Source of the DNA: Planococcus maitriensis
GTDB taxonomy: Bacteria > Bacillota > Bacilli > Bacillales_A > Planococcaceae
Length of the DNA: 64,000 nt
Reading direction: 5' to 3'
NCBI RefSeq assembly: GCF_003289925.1
Contig: NZ_QLZQ01000003.1
Coordinates: forward strand, 62,001-126,000
Positions 51,834 through 60,794 of the stretch are shown piece after piece (within the stretch, counting starts at the first letter, position 1; every line of letters begins with the position of its first letter). The notes beneath the pieces were generated by a model, which was not told the DNA's origin, did not search any database, and saw only the letters and a program-made list of their open reading frames with translations. A program made the position numbers and the translations under genes.

Positions 51834-52745
51834 TCATGAGGATTTGGAGAGCGCGCCTTTTAACACCAATTGGATGTTCTGTGGCCGTTCAGCGAGTCGT
51901 CTCATGAAGTAACCGTACCAGTCTTTGCCGAACGGGACATAGGACGTCACCTGGTATTCTTCCGACAGCTCTTTCAGTAAATCCGTGCGGAAGCCGTAGA
52001 GCATTTGGAATTCAAAACGGTCTTTTGGAATGCCTTGTTCTTTTATATAGTCGATCGCCGCATTGATAATGTGATGGTCATGCGTGGCAATCGATGTGAA
52101 CACCGGCTGGTCAAGCCTCAGCTTGATGAGCTTGAGGAAGTTGGCATCCACTTCCTCCGCGGATTGGTAAGCCACTTGCTCGCTTTCCTGGTAGGCTCCT
52201 TTCACAAGGCGCAGCCTGACATTTTGAAGGGCATCTAGATCTTGTTCCGAGCGGAAGAGATAAGCTTGGATGACGGTCCCGACGCTCTTGAAATCTTTTC
52301 TGACAGAATGCAATATATCGAGAGTTGGTTGGAGGTGCTCGTAATTTTCCATGTCCAGGTTGACGTAAATTCCTCGCCGTTCTGCTTCAGCCGCAATTTC
52401 CCGGATATTTTCCAAGCAGAATTGTTCATCGATATCGAGCCCGATCTGTGTCAATTTAACCGACAGGTGCGCATCCACCCCAGCTTTCGTGATGGCTTCA
52501 GCCGTCTGGATGATTTCATCTTTTGCTTGTAAGGCTTCTTCGCGCCTTGTGACGAATTCCCCTAGCCGGTCGATGGTGGCAGATATGCCATCCTCATTCA
52601 ATGCGCGGACGGACGCCATCATATTCGGAATGTCGGTTCCGGCAACGACTTTTGCCGCCCCGAGTTGAAAGCCCCATCTTTTGGCGCCGCTGTTCAATAG
52701 CCGATTATTGGATAATGCGATGAAAAAACTCCTTGTGATTCCCAT
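51834..52745 (-). CDS. Proline dehydrogenase, copy 2
   Basis: This 303-residue FAD enzyme shares every motif with the copy at 45153: LSVKLTQIGLDID, NLDMENYEHLQPTLDIL, RLRLVKGAYQESEQVAYQ, SIATHDHHI, FQMLYGFRTDLLKEL and PFGKDWYGYFMRRLAERPQN. It differs at many other positions, so this is an older duplication or a separate acquisition rather than a recent copy. The ATG at 52745 lies 6 nt after GGAGGG. A roughly 140-nt leader with hairpin potential precedes it. No P5C dehydrogenase gene is adjacent. Confidence 0.93.
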   Translation of the reverse strand: MGITRSFFIALSNNRLLNSGAKRWGFQLGAAKVVAGTDIPNMMASVRALNEDGISATIDRLGEFVTRREEALQAKDEIIQTAEAITKAGVDAHLSVKLTQIGLDIDEQFCLENIREIAAEAERRGIYVNLDMENYEHLQPTLDILHSVRKDFKSVGTVIQAYLFRSEQDLDALQNVRLRLVKGAYQESEQVAYQSAEEVDANFLKLIKLRLDQPVFTSIATHDHHIINAAIDYIKEQGIPKDRFEFQMLYGFRTDLLKELSEEYQVTSYVPFGKDWYGYFMRRLAERPQNIQLVLKGALSKSS

Positions 52746-52885
52746 TACTAGCCCTCCAGTAGAATAAAATATCAATGGCAATCCGCCCCATGAAAATGGC
52801 GGATCTAAACGTAAATCAACCCAGCAGGGCCAACGGAAGCCAAGCTCCTGGTCAAGGGGCGTTCTCCGTGTGGCTAGAGCATATC
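52746..52885 (-). promoter_or_regulatory. Possible structured leader of proline dehydrogenase 2
   Basis: On the minus strand the leader can form ATCCGCC with GGCGGAT (52804-52798 with 52787-52781), and upstream of it a CCAG/CTGG-closed domain containing a GGAGC/GCTTCC arm. GC content is well above that of the adjacent AT-rich part (52886-53040). It does not match a riboswitch class I recognise. The whole gap 52746-53118 holds no credible gene. Confidence 0.35.
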
Positions 52886-53118
52886 ATAGAAATGTCTGAA
52901 AATAAAAATAACTAATGAAATAATTATATTTCTTATTGTCTACCTTCCACTTGCTGGATTTTCGTAAACAAATTATTCAAAAAAGTTTTTCTGGAAAATG
53001 AAAATCCTGTCTTTTGAATGAAAAGAAAGCCTTTGTAGCCGCAATGGAAAGGTAAAAGGTGTAAAATAGGCGGTATGTGTTTACAACTATTTGGCGTATA
53101 CGGAAGGAGGGCTTGCAG

Positions 53119-54534
53119 ATGAGGGCATTAGCGAAAAAAGGATTCACTCTATCTGTACTTATATATGCCGTTCTTCATTTCATCCAGTATTTTTATGCCA
53201 ATTCTTGGACCGAGGCGATGCTGCCGGTTGCCGGATTTCTCAGTTTGGCGTTTGCGTTCGGCGTCTTGCCGCTCCGCAAGTTGCAGCTGCAGACTTTTCT
53301 CGCTGTTACCGCCCTCGGCGTGCTGGCGGCGACGAGCCAGGATTTCTGGCAGGATCTCGCGATGGCGCTCGTCCAGATGAAAAGCTTGATCGCCTTATTG
53401 CTGATTGTCCCGATGATCAGCTGGGTGCTCAGGGAAGAGCCTTATATAGACGAAATCATGAGCTTCGGCAATAAATGGCTGAACAAGAGCCAAACGTTTT
53501 ACGCAGGGCTGATGGGGATGACGCAGGTCATCTCGCATTTCCTGCTGTTCGGGGTCGTGCCGATGATGTACAGGTTCATCGATTCATTCCTCAAAGAGCA
53601 TAAAGACGAAGCGTGGGAAAATTACAAAGGCACGGCGATTTTACGCGGCTTCGCCTTGTCGACCATGTGGGTCATCAGCATCCCGAGCTTTATCTTCGCA
53701 GTGGGCGCGATGGATGCGGTGTTATGGAAGTCGATGCTGCTCGGCCTCGGCGCAGCCATCGCTGGGACTTTGCTGTCGGTGGCCTTTGCGACAGCGGATG
53801 AAAAACGCTACGGCAAGGATTTCTCGGCCGTGCTGACGAACGAAATCGATAAAGCGGTGGCGAATTCCCGGAATCCGGGCAGTTGGAATAAAGACGTCGC
53901 CGAATTCGTTTTCCTGTTCATCTCGCTGTTCGGCACGATTTTCATCCTCCACGAATGGACGGGCGCCGATTTTCTCGTTGTCATCCCGCTGGTCATCCTC
54001 GTCTGGACTTTCCTGTATTTCCTGCTGAAAAGAAGGACAGGGAACTATGCGCGGGAAGCGGCGATTTATTGCAAAGAAGGTGTGTCGAGGCAAGCCCAGC
54101 AATTCAGCATCCTGCTTGCTGCAGGCTTGCTCATTTATGCGCTCAATCAATCGGCAGTCGGCGATTATGTCATCGGGGCGATGAATTATTTGACCGGCCA
54201 TGTGCCGTTTTTGAATTTGTTGTTCCTCATTCCGTTCATCGTCATTTTCCTGGGCTTTATCGGGCTTGGGCCGCTGCCGGTCATCGTTCTTGTGACAGGG
54301 GTATTGGAATCGGCTGTCCTGCCGTTTCCGCCTGAGTTGATCGTGCTTGCGGTGACCTCGGGAAGCGTCATCTCCATCATCCTGTCGCCGTTTGTCATGC
54401 CGGTGATCATCTTAAGCAGCGTCAATGGGTTGAGCGGCATCCGCAATGGCCTGCGCTTCAATTTGAAATTCGCCATTGCGTTCTATATCATGATCCAAGT
54501 CTTCGTCCAAACTTTATTGTATTTCTGGAATTGA
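53119..54534 (+). CDS. Polytopic membrane protein, probable transporter
   Basis: This 471-residue protein has about 11-12 hydrophobic segments, ending in FAIAFYIMIQVFVQTLLYFW. A central cytoplasmic loop is hydrophilic (DEKRYGKDFSAVLTNEIDKAVANSRNP region). The repeated GxGPLPVI and ISHFLLFGVVPMM segments suggest a two-fold repeat as in ion-transporter-like permeases, but I cannot name the family or the substrate. AAGGAGG lies 8 nt before the ATG at 53119. It is monocistronic with its own terminator. Confidence 0.75.
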   Translation: MRALAKKGFTLSVLIYAVLHFIQYFYANSWTEAMLPVAGFLSLAFAFGVLPLRKLQLQTFLAVTALGVLAATSQDFWQDLAMALVQMKSLIALLLIVPMISWVLREEPYIDEIMSFGNKWLNKSQTFYAGLMGMTQVISHFLLFGVVPMMYRFIDSFLKEHKDEAWENYKGTAILRGFALSTMWVISIPSFIFAVGAMDAVLWKSMLLGLGAAIAGTLLSVAFATADEKRYGKDFSAVLTNEIDKAVANSRNPGSWNKDVAEFVFLFISLFGTIFILHEWTGADFLVVIPLVILVWTFLYFLLKRRTGNYAREAAIYCKEGVSRQAQQFSILLAAGLLIYALNQSAVGDYVIGAMNYLTGHVPFLNLLFLIPFIVIFLGFIGLGPLPVIVLVTGVLESAVLPFPPELIVLAVTSGSVISIILSPFVMPVIILSSVNGLSGIRNGLRFNLKFAIAFYIMIQVFVQTLLYFWN

Positions 54535-54535
54535 A

Positions 54536-54574
54536 AAAATGCCCGAAGAGCTTAACGGTTCTTCGGGCATTTTT
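54536..54574 (+). terminator. Rho-independent terminator
   Basis: AAAATGCCCGAAGA pairs with TCTTCGGGCATTTT (inner loop GCTTAACGGT), followed by T residues. Confidence 0.9.
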
Positions 54575-54642
54575 GGGTCCTCATTGAAAGTGGGGACTTT
54601 TTGTCATATAATTTAGAAAACATAGAAAAGGGAGGCTGTCCA

Positions 54643-55944
54643 ATGCCTGAGAATGCTGTCGATACCTTATTGGTCAACCGTTACGTCGATGGAGTGCTCG
54701 ATCCTGACAAGGAAATGCTCGGCCCCGTGAAGGATGGCGGGCATATCATTGCACATACTGCCCCGGGATGCTGGGGGCCGATGATTACGCCATGTATCCG
54801 GGGCGGCCATGAAGTGACGCAGCCGGTTTATGTCGAAGGTGCAGAACCGGGCGATGCGATCGTCATCCGCATCAAGTCGGTGGAAGTGACTTCGCTTGCT
54901 ACGGCTTCCGGCAACGATAAGCCGATCGAAGGGCGCTTTCTGGGCGATCCGTTCGTGGCTGTGAAATGCCCAGGCTGCGGCACGCTGTACCCTGAAACGG
55001 TTATTAAGGGCGTCGGCAGCGGCGCGATCCGCTGCGCCAATTGCGGTGAAGACGTCAGCCCGTTCGAATTTACGCACGGCTACACGATGACATTCAGCGA
55101 CAAGGGCGATGTTGGGATTACGGTGTCGAAACAAGCAGCGGAAACCATTGCGCGAGATGGAAAAGAGTATATGAAAACACCTGAACACTCGGTGCAGAAC
55201 CCTGTGGTCACTTTTGCGCCGCATGATTTAGTCGGGACGATCGCGCGTATGCGCCCGTTTCTCGGACAACTCGGCACGACGCCGTCGCGGCCGACACCTG
55301 ACTCGCATAATGCGGGTGATTTCGGCTCGTTCCTTGTCGGGGCGCCGCATGAATACACGAGCACACAGGAGGAGCTTGAAACGCACCGGACAGACGGGCA
55401 TATGGACATCAGCCGCGTCCGCGCCGGCGCTGTACTCGTTTGCCCGGTCAAAGTGAAAGGCGGCGGCGTCTACCTGGGGGATATGCACGCCATGCAAGGC
55501 GACGGTGAAATTGCGGGGCATACTTCGGATGTATCCGGGATCAGCCATTTGCAAGTGCATGTGTTGAAAGGGCTCGGAAACGCGGGGCCGATCCTGTTCC
55601 CGAATATCGAGGACTTGCCTTATACTGCAAAACCGTTTACGGAAGCCGAGAAAGCGTCCGCCCAAAAACTCGCCGAGCGCTTCGGCGTCGAAAAGCTGGA
55701 AGTTTCGCTGCCGATATCATTTGTCGGTTCCGGGCCGACTTTGAACGATGCGACGGAAAACGGCATGCAACGTGCCGCGGACTTGTTCGGCGTCACCGTC
55801 CCGGAAATCATGAACCGTGCCACGGTGACGGGATCGATCGAAATCGGCCGCCATCCAGGCGTGGTCACGGTGACGTTCTTGGCACCGGAGAGCTATTTGA
55901 AAAAAGCGGGCTTATTCGACCTTGCGAAAGCGCAATATGGATAA
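54643..55944 (+). CDS. Acetamidase/formamidase family hydrolase with zinc-ribbon insertion
   Basis: This 433-residue protein matches the FmdA/AmdA amidase family, which releases ammonia from formamide or acetamide. Marks are WGPMITP, the PGDAIVIRIKSVEV strand, HNAGDFGSF and the metal-binding GDMHAMQGDGEIAG. Between about residues 105 and 140 it carries two CxxC pairs (Cys109/112 and Cys131/134), a zinc-ribbon-like insertion. The substrate is not certain. AAAGGGAGG lies 8 nt before the ATG at 54643. It is monocistronic. Confidence 0.85.
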   Translation: MPENAVDTLLVNRYVDGVLDPDKEMLGPVKDGGHIIAHTAPGCWGPMITPCIRGGHEVTQPVYVEGAEPGDAIVIRIKSVEVTSLATASGNDKPIEGRFLGDPFVAVKCPGCGTLYPETVIKGVGSGAIRCANCGEDVSPFEFTHGYTMTFSDKGDVGITVSKQAAETIARDGKEYMKTPEHSVQNPVVTFAPHDLVGTIARMRPFLGQLGTTPSRPTPDSHNAGDFGSFLVGAPHEYTSTQEELETHRTDGHMDISRVRAGAVLVCPVKVKGGGVYLGDMHAMQGDGEIAGHTSDVSGISHLQVHVLKGLGNAGPILFPNIEDLPYTAKPFTEAEKASAQKLAERFGVEKLEVSLPISFVGSGPTLNDATENGMQRAADLFGVTVPEIMNRATVTGSIEIGRHPGVVTVTFLAPESYLKKAGLFDLAKAQYG

Positions 55945-55949
55945 TTAGG

Positions 55950-55984
55950 AAACCCGCCATTCAAACGCTGAATGGCGGGTTTTG
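55950..55984. terminator. Bidirectional terminator
   Basis: AAACCCGCCATTCA pairs with TGAATGGCGGGTTT around AACGC, between the convergent amidase and shikimate kinase genes. Confidence 0.85.
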
Positions 55985-55992
55985 TACATCTG

Positions 55993-56556
55993 TTATGCTT
56001 GCGGGGCATGGATGTCCCAGGATAATTTCAAGGAGTCAGCCAGATACTCGGCAGCTTCCAGCGCTTCAAAATCATCGACTTGAAACTCTGAGTGGTTGGC
56101 TGCATAAATCGATTGGCGTTCGCGAAAAAGCTGTTCCATCTCCTGGAGGGTCTTATCTTTCAGGAGCGGCCGTGTTTCCGTCAGCACATGGATGCGTTCT
56201 TTCCACGAATCCCAGGAAATATCGAAATACAGGACGGTGCAATTGGCCAGGCAATGATTGCGGTTTTCTTCCCGGAGAAAAGCGCCCCCGCCAACTGAGA
56301 TGACGAGCAAGGGCTGGCTGCCATGGTATTCGATCAATTCCCGCTCTTTGTCGCGGAAGGCCTTTTCGCCGTGAACGCTGAAAATCTCGGGAATCGGCAA
56401 GCCGAAAGCTTTTTCGATTTCCTCATCGATATCGATAAAATCGCGGTAAAGCCGGCGTGCCAATAATTTGCCGACGGTTGTTTTGCCAGCTCCCATAAAA
56501 CCGGTGCAGACGATGCTTTTTTCACGGATGGACAAAGGGAATTTCAACGCAACCAC
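55993..56556 (-). CDS. aroK: Shikimate kinase
   Basis: This 187-residue P-loop kinase converts shikimate to shikimate 3-phosphate in the chorismate pathway. Motifs: GFMGAGKTTVGKLLA (Walker A), FIDIDEEIEKAFG (shikimate-binding Asp), FRDKERELI (Arg) and ISVGGGAFL; the lid Arg is in ETRPLL. The start is uncertain: GTG at 56556 lies close to AAAGAGA, and TTG at 56547 is the alternative. It stands alone. Confidence 0.88.
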   Translation of the reverse strand: MVALKFPLSIREKSIVCTGFMGAGKTTVGKLLARRLYRDFIDIDEEIEKAFGLPIPEIFSVHGEKAFRDKERELIEYHGSQPLLVISVGGGAFLREENRNHCLANCTVLYFDISWDSWKERIHVLTETRPLLKDKTLQEMEQLFRERQSIYAANHSEFQVDDFEALEAAEYLADSLKLSWDIHAPQA

Positions 56557-56715
56557 TCTCTTTCTATTTTAATTAAATAAGATTACACTTCACCACTTTA
56601 CCGCACTGCATCAGTGAATTGGAAGAGGGGGAGTGAAAAATAGTGAGAAACTTTACACCACAGCTTGAGGGGGCATGGGCATAGGGCAAAGGTGAAGAAA
56701 AAAAGGAGGGATAGG

Positions 56716-57750
56716 ATGAGCAGTACATACATATTAAGCGGATCTTATGCGGCTGCTGATCAAGCGGGCATCACGCTTTGGGAATTGGAGCCCGCCACAG
56801 GGAAATTGATGAAACAAGCAGCGGTCTCGGGAGTGGAACGCCCTTCATTCCTGGCGGTCCATCCAAATGGCACCAGCTTTACGGCTGTCAGTGAAACAGG
56901 CGATGGGGAAGTGGTGGCCTATTGGCTTAATCCCAAAAAAGGCCTGATCCAGGAACTGAACCGCCAAAATGCAGGGGGTGACCATCCCGCCCATATCACG
57001 ATCGATGAAGCTGGGCAATGGGCCATTTCCGTCACGTATTCCGGAGCACACGTGACGGTCCATCCGCTTTCCGCGGACGGGTCAATCGGTGAAATGGCCG
57101 ATTCCAAGCGCCACAAAGGAAGCGGGGCAGATCCGGAGCGGCAAGACGCCGCCCATCCGCATTCGGCCTTTCAGTTGCCGGGAACGAATCGCTTTTTCGT
57201 ATCGGATCTCGGAATGGACGCAATTGTCCGCTACCGCCTCGACCTGCATTCAGGGATGCTTGAACAGGAAGCCGTGACCAAGACGGCACCGGGTGCAGGG
57301 CCAAGGCATCTGGCGTTTCATCCATCCGACGCTTTTGCTTACGGCGTGAATGAACTCGATTCAACCGTTTCCGTTTATGCGCTGGAAGGCAAGGGCTTGA
57401 AAGAGGTACAGAACATTTCAACGCTTCCGGAACATTTCACGGGAAACAATACTGCTGCTGAAATTACCGTATCGGAAGACGGGCGCTTTGTCTATGCTTC
57501 AAACCGGGGCCATGACAGCATAGCGGTGTTCCGGGTCACAGAAGGCTTATTGGAATCGGTTGGCCATGCGGATGCCGGAGGGGCGGGCCCGCGCCATTTC
57601 ACGCTGGTCCCTGGCAGCCCGTGGATCGTCATCGCACATGAAGAATCGGGGACGATCGCTGTCAAGAAAATCGGCGAAGACGGGCTGCCAGGCGAGACAG
57701 CGGATAGTGTCGGCACGGTCACTCCTGTCTGCGTACGCTTGCTGAAATAG
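56716..57750 (+). CDS. 6-phosphogluconolactonase-like beta-propeller lactonase
   Basis: This 344-residue protein is a seven-bladed lactonase of the Pgl/YkgB family, which hydrolyses 6-phosphogluconolactone in the pentose phosphate pathway. Repeating blade motifs include PSFLAVHPNGTSFTAVSE, GAGPRHLAFHPSDAFAYGVNE and GRFVYASNRGHDSIAVFRV. The His/Arg metal-site residues expected in GPRHL are present. AAAAGGAGGG precedes the ATG at 56716. It is monocistronic. Confidence 0.85.
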   Translation: MSSTYILSGSYAAADQAGITLWELEPATGKLMKQAAVSGVERPSFLAVHPNGTSFTAVSETGDGEVVAYWLNPKKGLIQELNRQNAGGDHPAHITIDEAGQWAISVTYSGAHVTVHPLSADGSIGEMADSKRHKGSGADPERQDAAHPHSAFQLPGTNRFFVSDLGMDAIVRYRLDLHSGMLEQEAVTKTAPGAGPRHLAFHPSDAFAYGVNELDSTVSVYALEGKGLKEVQNISTLPEHFTGNNTAAEITVSEDGRFVYASNRGHDSIAVFRVTEGLLESVGHADAGGAGPRHFTLVPGSPWIVIAHEESGTIAVKKIGEDGLPGETADSVGTVTPVCVRLLK

Positions 57751-57757
57751 GAAAAGA

Positions 57758-57787
57758 ACAAGGCAGAGCCGAAGCCCTGCCTTGTTA
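57758..57787. terminator. Shared hairpin terminator
   Basis: AACAAGGCAG pairs with CTGCCTTGTT around GCCGAAGC-like loop bases. The T tract is short, so efficiency may be modest. It lies between two convergent genes. Confidence 0.65.
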
Positions 57788-58114
57788 CCAATCGGTTTGT
57801 GTTTTTTCCATTAGCCCAAGTTCTTTCAACAGGATGACAGCCGGGCTGTCCTGGTTGCTTTCGAACGCTTTTTCCGTACATTCGGAATGCGGCGGGTAAT
57901 TCAATTCCTGTGCATGGCCGAGCGTCGATTCTTCCAGGAAATTCGTCGGGTCGGATTCTTCGAAGCAGGACGGTGCGATGAATGTGCGATGCGTATGTTC
58001 AAGAACGATCCGGCTTTCTGGGGAAGGCTCATTTTCCTGGGGCATGAAAAACCAAACAGCCACTGCAGCCAGGAGCACCAATGCGGCAGCTATGAAAAAC
58101 GGTTTGCGTTTCAT
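57785..58114 (-). CDS. Small membrane-anchored two-cysteine protein coupled to Sco
   Basis: This 109-residue protein has an N-terminal anchor (FFIAAALVLLAAVAVWFF). The outer domain contains two Cys residues (IAPSCFEESD and PHSECTEKAF) and several His. Its ATG overlaps the stop of the Sco gene (ATGA), so the two are made together. I do not recognise the family. The pairing with a copper chaperone and the Cys/His content suggest a helper in copper or cytochrome oxidase assembly, as inference only. Confidence 0.65.
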   Translation of the reverse strand: MKRKPFFIAAALVLLAAVAVWFFMPQENEPSPESRIVLEHTHRTFIAPSCFEESDPTNFLEESTLGHAQELNYPPHSECTEKAFESNQDSPAVILLKELGLMEKTQTDW

Positions 58115-58698
58115 CCTTCCGCCTCCTCGAGGAGGATCTCCGCATCGCGGACGATGTCTTCAACTGGCGGGTTCAGGCCATCGTAGTCTTTCATGATGAC
58201 GCCTTCGTGATCGATCAAATAAAACGAAGTGCCATGGATGACCTGGTCATCATCTTGCGGCTTTTGGGCAATCGCCTTGAAGTTCTCAAGGGCAAATTCG
58301 GCGATTTCTTCCTGTGAGTAGCCCGTCAGCATATGCCAGCTGGTCAAATCAGCATCGTAGCTTTCGGCGTATGATTTCAAGGTTTCCGGTGTGTCGACGG
58401 TCGGGTCTACGCTGAATGAGACGATCTCCACGTCAAGCCCTTGCGCTTGCAGCTCTTCCTGGACGCCTTTCATATTCGCCATCATCGGCAGGCACACTGT
58501 CGTGCAGTTGGTGAAGACAAAATCAGCCAGCCAGACTTTTCCCTCGAGGTCGCTGGATCCGAAATCTTCATTATTATGGTCAGTGAAAGTGAATTCTTCT
58601 GTTTCCCAGTTCAATGGGTCATCGATGCCTTGGCCGCAGGCAGCCAAAAACAGGGTGCCAATCAGCAAGAAGCTCAGTAAATAAGTTTGGGCTCGCAA
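58111..58698 (-). CDS. Sco1/SenC-family copper chaperone lipoprotein
   Basis: This 195-residue lipoprotein has the lipobox LAAC (Cys21) and a thioredoxin-like fold. Copper ligands are visible: Cys65 and Cys69 in FTNCTTVCLPMM and His155 in VIHGTSFYLID. As in B. subtilis BsSco (YpmQ) it should help build the CuA site of cytochrome c oxidase on the outer membrane face. It starts with TTG at 58698 after AAAGGA. A coupled small gene follows. Confidence 0.9.
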   Translation of the reverse strand: MRAQTYLLSFLLIGTLFLAACGQGIDDPLNWETEEFTFTDHNNEDFGSSDLEGKVWLADFVFTNCTTVCLPMMANMKGVQEELQAQGLDVEIVSFSVDPTVDTPETLKSYAESYDADLTSWHMLTGYSQEEIAEFALENFKAIAQKPQDDDQVIHGTSFYLIDHEGVIMKDYDGLNPPVEDIVRDAEILLEEAEG

Positions 58699-58914
58699 AA
58701 ATTTCGCGTCCTTTCTATGTTGAAGCTGGTCTTTCTTTAGCCTATTCCAAACCGCGGCTTACGACAAGCCGTTTGGCGTGGAAAAATATGAAGACATTGC
58801 GACATTCCGATCTTTTGTGGAATTTCTTGGCAATGAACGGGATCTTAACAAGGACTTTACATTTCAAATGTAGAATAGAAACTAAACTTGGTTTTGGCCA
58901 AAAGGAGGCGCTGC

Positions 58915-60792
58915 ATGGAATTTTTGTTGGGTACATGGACGGAGGAACGGCTGCAAGCTTTTCATGAAGGGCGGATGGTTGACGGTTATTTGTATTTCGG
59001 TGCACATGCATTCGGGGAAGAAACGACTTTTTCGGTTTGGGCTCCGGAAATTGAAGGCATCGACGTGGTGTGTGTGGACCCCGCCACGGAAGACACGTCC
59101 ACATACCCGCTAGAGCGGCATCCGCATGATGCGAGCATCTGGGGGGTGAGCATCCCGGAAAATCTGGAGGGCCAGCTTTATGAATATGCGCTTCGGACGC
59201 CAAGGGGCGAAGTACTGTGGAAATCGGACCCGTATGCGCGGCAAAGCGAGAAACGGCCGTTCACCAAATCGATCGTCTCGGGTCCTGGGGAATACACTTG
59301 GCCGCCGGAGGTCCTGAAACGCAAGCAAACGATCAACGACAAGCACCTGGAACGGGCGATGGCCATTTACGAAGTGCATATCGGTACTTGGCGGCGCAAG
59401 GAAAACGGGGAATTTTATACGTACCGCGAAATCGCGGATGAGTTGATTCCGTATGTCATCGACATGGGCTTCACGCATATCGAGATTTTGCCGATCACCG
59501 AGCATCCGCTAGATGAATCGTGGGGTTATCAGACGACCGGTTATTTTTCGCCGACAGGCCGCTACGGCACGGCCGATGACTTAAAGTATTTTGTCACGGC
59601 TTGTACGGAACATGGACTGGGTTTGATATTGGACTGGGTCCCGGGGCATTTTTGCGTGGACCAGCATGGGTTGGCGAACTTCAATGGCCAGCTGCTTTAC
59701 GAAGAACAGCGCGAAGAGCGCCGGATGAACCCGGATTGGGGCACCTTGAATTTCGACATCAACAAAGGTGAAGTGGTAAGTTTCATCTTGTCGAGCGCCC
59801 ATTATTGGCTGGAGGAATTCAAGTTCGACGGCTACCGCATGGATGCGCTTGTCAACTTATTGTTCATCCCGAACATCAAGGAGCGCCCGCACAACACGGA
59901 AGGGGCTGATTTTCTCAGGAAGCTGACGGCTAGCTTGAAGCTCCATTATCCGGAGAAGCTGTTGATCGCCGAAGATGCCTGGCATTATCCGAAAGTGACG
60001 CATCCGGTCGAATCCGGCGGAGTCGGCTTTGATTATAAATGGAATTTCGGCTGGATGCATGACACGTTGGAGTATATGAAAACGCCGCCGGCAGAGCGGT
60101 CGAAAGCCCATGGGAAAATGAATTTTTCGATGGTGTATCAATATGAAGAGCGCTACCAAGTGATTTTTTCCCATGACACCGTAGCGGATGGGCGCAAATC
60201 GCTGCTCAACAAGCTGCCGGGCACCAGGGAAGAGCGTTTCCTTCAATTGCGTTTGCTGTTCGGGTTTTGGATGGCGCATCCCGGCAAGAAACTATTGTTC
60301 ATGGGCCAGGAGTTCGGCCATTTCGAGGAATGGGAATTCCAGCCTGAACTCGACTGGGCGTCGCTTGAAGATCCCCAGCATAAAGGGATCGCTGAATTCA
60401 TGAAAGAATTGCTGGCATTCTACCAGAACGAAAAAGCGTTTTACGAGCTTGATGATGAACGCGACGGCTTCATGTGGCTTGATGCCGATAACCATGAACA
60501 AAGTGTAGCGACCTTTATCCGGAGGGGGTTTTTACCGGAAGACGAGTGCATCGTGCTGTGCAACTTCTCAGAACATCATTATGGAAGCTTTCATGTCGGA
60601 GTACCGCACAAAGGCTCGTATGAAGAAATCTTCTCCACCGATTCAGCGAAATTCGGCGGCACGTCTGCGGGTTTGCGGCAGGCGGCAGAAACACTCGATG
60701 TTCCGTGCGACAATCAGGATTTCTCATTGAAGCTTGATTTGCCGCCGTTCACGATAAGCATCTGGAAAAAAAGAAAAGATGGGAGTGACTAA
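58915..60792 (+). CDS. glgB: 1,4-alpha-glucan branching enzyme
   Basis: This 625-residue GH13 enzyme introduces alpha-1,6 branches in glycogen. An N-terminal CBM48-like domain ([15 protein letters not shown]) precedes the barrel with [13 protein letters not shown], the nucleophile Asp in [12 protein letters not shown], the acid Glu in IAEDAWHYP and the stabilising Asp in FSHDTVADG. The usual AEEST motif reads AEDAW here. AAAGGAGG lies 6 nt before the ATG at 58915. It is the first gene of glgBCDA. Confidence 0.94.
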   Translation: MEFLLGTWTEERLQAFHEGRMVDGYLYFGAHAFGEETTFSVWAPEIEGIDVVCVDPATEDTSTYPLERHPHDASIWGVSIPENLEGQLYEYALRTPRGEVLWKSDPYARQSEKRPFTKSIVSGPGEYTWPPEVLKRKQTINDKHLERAMAIYEVHIGTWRRKENGEFYTYREIADELIPYVIDMGFTHIEILPITEHPLDESWGYQTTGYFSPTGRYGTADDLKYFVTACTEHGLGLILDWVPGHFCVDQHGLANFNGQLLYEEQREERRMNPDWGTLNFDINKGEVVSFILSSAHYWLEEFKFDGYRMDALVNLLFIPNIKERPHNTEGADFLRKLTASLKLHYPEKLLIAEDAWHYPKVTHPVESGGVGFDYKWNFGWMHDTLEYMKTPPAERSKAHGKMNFSMVYQYEERYQVIFSHDTVADGRKSLLNKLPGTREERFLQLRLLFGFWMAHPGKKLLFMGQEFGHFEEWEFQPELDWASLEDPQHKGIAEFMKELLAFYQNEKAFYELDDERDGFMWLDADNHEQSVATFIRRGFLPEDECIVLCNFSEHHYGSFHVGVPHKGSYEEIFSTDSAKFGGTSAGLRQAAETLDVPCDNQDFSLKLDLPPFTISIWKKRKDGSD

Positions 60793-60794
60793 TT

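Noticed and set aside
52864-52879. Minus-strand CTCTAGCCACACGGAG resembling part of a preQ1-I riboswitch
   Set aside because: The A-rich tail and the second half of the P1 stem needed for preQ1-I are missing, and the gene downstream is proline dehydrogenase, not a queuosine gene.
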